Assembly (NCBI GenBank): GCA_027604685.1
Contig: JADHYX010000341.1
Location: forward strand, 3,072 to 24,254
DNA: 21,183 nucleotides
Reading direction: 5' to 3'
Origin: Lobulomyces angularis
Lineage: Eukaryota; Chytridiomycota; Chytridiomycetes; Lobulomycetales; Lobulomycetaceae
Below the pieces are notes generated by a model, which searched no databases, was not told the DNA's origin, and saw only the letters and a program-made list of their open reading frames with translations. Position numbers and translations under genes: made by a program. Below, piece by piece: positions 19,455 through 21,183 of the stretch; the first letter of the stretch is position 1, and each line of letters starts with the position of its first letter.

Positions 19455-20008
19455 ATATTTTTTGTTTTTAATTTTTTTTGTTAAATTATTATTATTATTT
19501 TATCTTCCTTTATTCTTTTCTTTTATTTCTTACTGTAATAAAAAAATAGATATTTATTTTCTCACTTTTCATTTTTTTATTGTTTTTTTTTTTCCATCTA
19601 AAAAAATGCATTTTACTTGAATTTAAATGTTAACAGTGGTGAATATAAAGCATTTCTTTTAATGGGGCCTATAAGAACCTATTTTTTAAATTTCTGAGTT
19701 AAACTTTTAACAAAAACTGGGTAGGTCCAAAAACTACTTGTAAAATATAAAAAGAGAGCAAGGAAACTAAATTTGCAAAAGTTAATTATTAAGAGAGCAG
19801 GTTATGATTAATAAACTACCACTGAAATTTTTACAGCAAGTGAAAGTTGTTATATATTAAACAACTTAAGTAGAAAAAGCTTATATTTCCATTGTTGTTA
19901 CTGATGTACATTTAAAGTGTAATATACTCAAAGTATTGTTGGAATGTCAAAAAAATTTTGAGAGAAATATTGTCAGTTAAAATAGATTTTGTACAATTTT
20001 TTTTTTTT

Positions 20009-20040
20009 ACGCCGCAGTGACCTCGCCACGCGTCTTTGGT
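20009..20040. other. short CpG- and GC-rich patch
   Basis: About two thirds G+C over 30 bases, with five CpG dinucleotides, directly after a T-run. Nothing else in the window's non-coding DNA is comparable. It does not match a tRNA, 5S or spliceosomal RNA that I can recognise. Confidence 0.5.
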
Positions 20041-21090
20041 AAATTAGTATAAAAAGAAGAAAAATTCATCACAAGAAGTTTGACGCTAAAGATTATTAAG
20101 TTTTTGGATAGAGACCAGTTCTTATTCAATCGTTCCATAATCTAAGATCGCAGTTTTTACGAAAACGGTAGTTTCTTCTAAAAACATCTTTGGAGCTCTT
20201 TGAGCGTTGAAGAAGATCACCTGAGGGGAAATACATTCCAAAACCTACCTATTTTTTTTATGAAACTTGAACTAAAATTCAAACCAATCTTATAAGAAAT
20301 TAGTACTGCAATTGAACAATAAAGCCATATATATAAAATAAATAGAAGTTCACAACTAAATGCAGTTAAGATATATTAAAATTGAAGTGCAGAGAAGACC
20401 AAACTCTGTTATAAAGATTACTTTTTATGATTATCATCTATTTTGCAGATGCAACAAAACATCACATACAAACTCGAAAAGACTTCTACTTGACTTCTCA
20501 ATACAATAGTTAAAATTACCTAGTGCTTGGACAGTATGTTTAACATCTAAAGAAAAATAAATTAAACAGTTACACAAAAATTTTTAAAATACCTGTCTTC
20601 AACACGAGAGTAGCGAAAACTAGTCAGAAAGATTAGCTTTTTGGAACCTGACGGGACGAAATTTTCCAGCTAACATTGACTCAACTATTGACCTTTAATT
20701 CAAAGTTGCAACGTCATCCCTATTCTTGGTATTCATCACTAGATTTTCTGGAATTTTTTGTTACAACTTTATCTCGAATGCAAACTTATTTATTTTGTTT
20801 TTTTTTGTTTCCATTTCATTTAGTGTTTTGTAGTATTTACATATCAATATTATTTAAGGTCGCCTGAAAAATAAAAGAAAAAATTAAAAAATAAACGAAT
20901 GTAAAAAAACTCTAAAAAAATTTAAAAAAAAATTGGGATCAACAGTAAAATAAATTCAAAGAAAAGTTTCGTCATGTAAAAAATATAATCAAATCTAAAA
21001 CAATATTTAACATTAAACTAATTGTTCGAAAACTTCAGCTTACACCTACTCTGTTACACAAATATTGAATTCAATATTTTATATACTTAC

Positions 21091-21137
21091 AGGTATTGAA
21101 TTTTCTTCTCTATGTCATTGGGACAAATACTGTACAT
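21091..21137 (-). CDS. possible first exon of a minus-strand gene (uncertain)
   Basis: An ATG at 21137 begins a 15-codon peptide reading MYSICPNDIEKKIQYL when the split last codon is taken as Leu, and ends at a strong donor, GTAAGTAT. A stop lies two codons upstream in frame, so this ATG would be the start. The pattern P-N-D-I-x-x-x-I-x-x-L recalls the start of an F-box. No downstream exon could be joined with confidence. A competing + strand reading of the same bases (after the acceptor ending at 21092) stays open to the window end with a Gly-Gly-Ser repeat. Confidence 0.25.
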
Positions 21138-21183
21138 GAAGAATCAGCAACATTTGGCGGATCTGGAGGTTCTGGAGGATCAG

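Larger units (their letters stand above)
19455..21183. other. 1.7 kb region without an established gene
   Basis: 19455-19640 is the T-rich 3' flank of pirin. 19640-20000 is AT-rich with no sustained frame. From about 20000 the base composition is more balanced, with several 20- to 45-codon minus-strand frames, for example one at about 20220-20100 containing FFNAQRAPKMFLEETTVFVK and one at about 20560-20440 containing VKHTVQALGNFNYCIEK. They do not join through credible splice sites. A decayed gene, a real gene with unrecognised introns, or a non-coding RNA are all possible. Confidence 0.4.

Noticed and set aside
1..21183. tRNA, 5S rRNA or spliceosomal RNA genes, CRISPR arrays, transposon ends
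   Set aside because: Read by eye on both strands, no convincing B-box with matching arms, no conserved snRNA core, no regularly spaced repeats and no long terminal repeats were found; a covariance-model scan would be the decisive test.

Overview
This window comes from an AT-rich, intron-dense nuclear genome of a eukaryote. Seven genes can be followed through consistent splice phases. Most introns are 37 to 110 bases, start GTA or GTT, and end in a T-run plus TAG or AAG. Between genes the sequence is mostly A/T runs. The standard genetic code fits. The histidyl-tRNA synthetase, Sec1 and ZC3H15 proteins look fungal or opisthokont, so an early-diverging fungus or relative is my best guess, but the sequence does not fix the lineage. 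There are no bacterial operons, CRISPR arrays or insertion sequences, and I recognised no rRNA or tRNA gene.

Layout, left to right. 1-194: last two exons of a + strand gene ending in a hydrophobic stretch and an acidic tail. 1006-2646: an unrecognised + strand protein of about 410 residues with one C2H2 zinc finger that is split by an intron. 3054-about 5904: an unrecognised acidic, Ser/Asn-rich + strand protein of about 805 residues with basic 'RR' repeat units near its C-terminus. 6336-6911: a dithiol (CPYC) glutaredoxin whose first exon is not settled. 7385-9361: cytosolic histidyl-tRNA synthetase with eight exons and two in-frame start codons that suggest dual cytosolic and mitochondrial targeting. 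9714-14207: on the minus strand, a 14-exon Sec1/Munc18 protein carrying a disordered C-terminal tail of about 630 residues. 15605-17108: ZC3H15/DFRP1, the DRG-binding CCCH protein. 17419-17946: ribosomal protein eL32. 18369-19454: pirin.

These are separate housekeeping genes, not a pathway cluster. Three of them (histidyl-tRNA synthetase, ZC3H15, eL32) serve translation. The synthetase and SEC1 are convergent, and ZC3H15, RPL32 and pirin run head to tail on the + strand. Four stretches remain unexplained and show weak, mostly minus-strand coding-like signals: 640-955, 14350-15440, 18107-18270 and 19990-21183. The most unusual feature is the SEC1 tail, followed by the repeat region of the 3054 gene and the two start codons of the synthetase.
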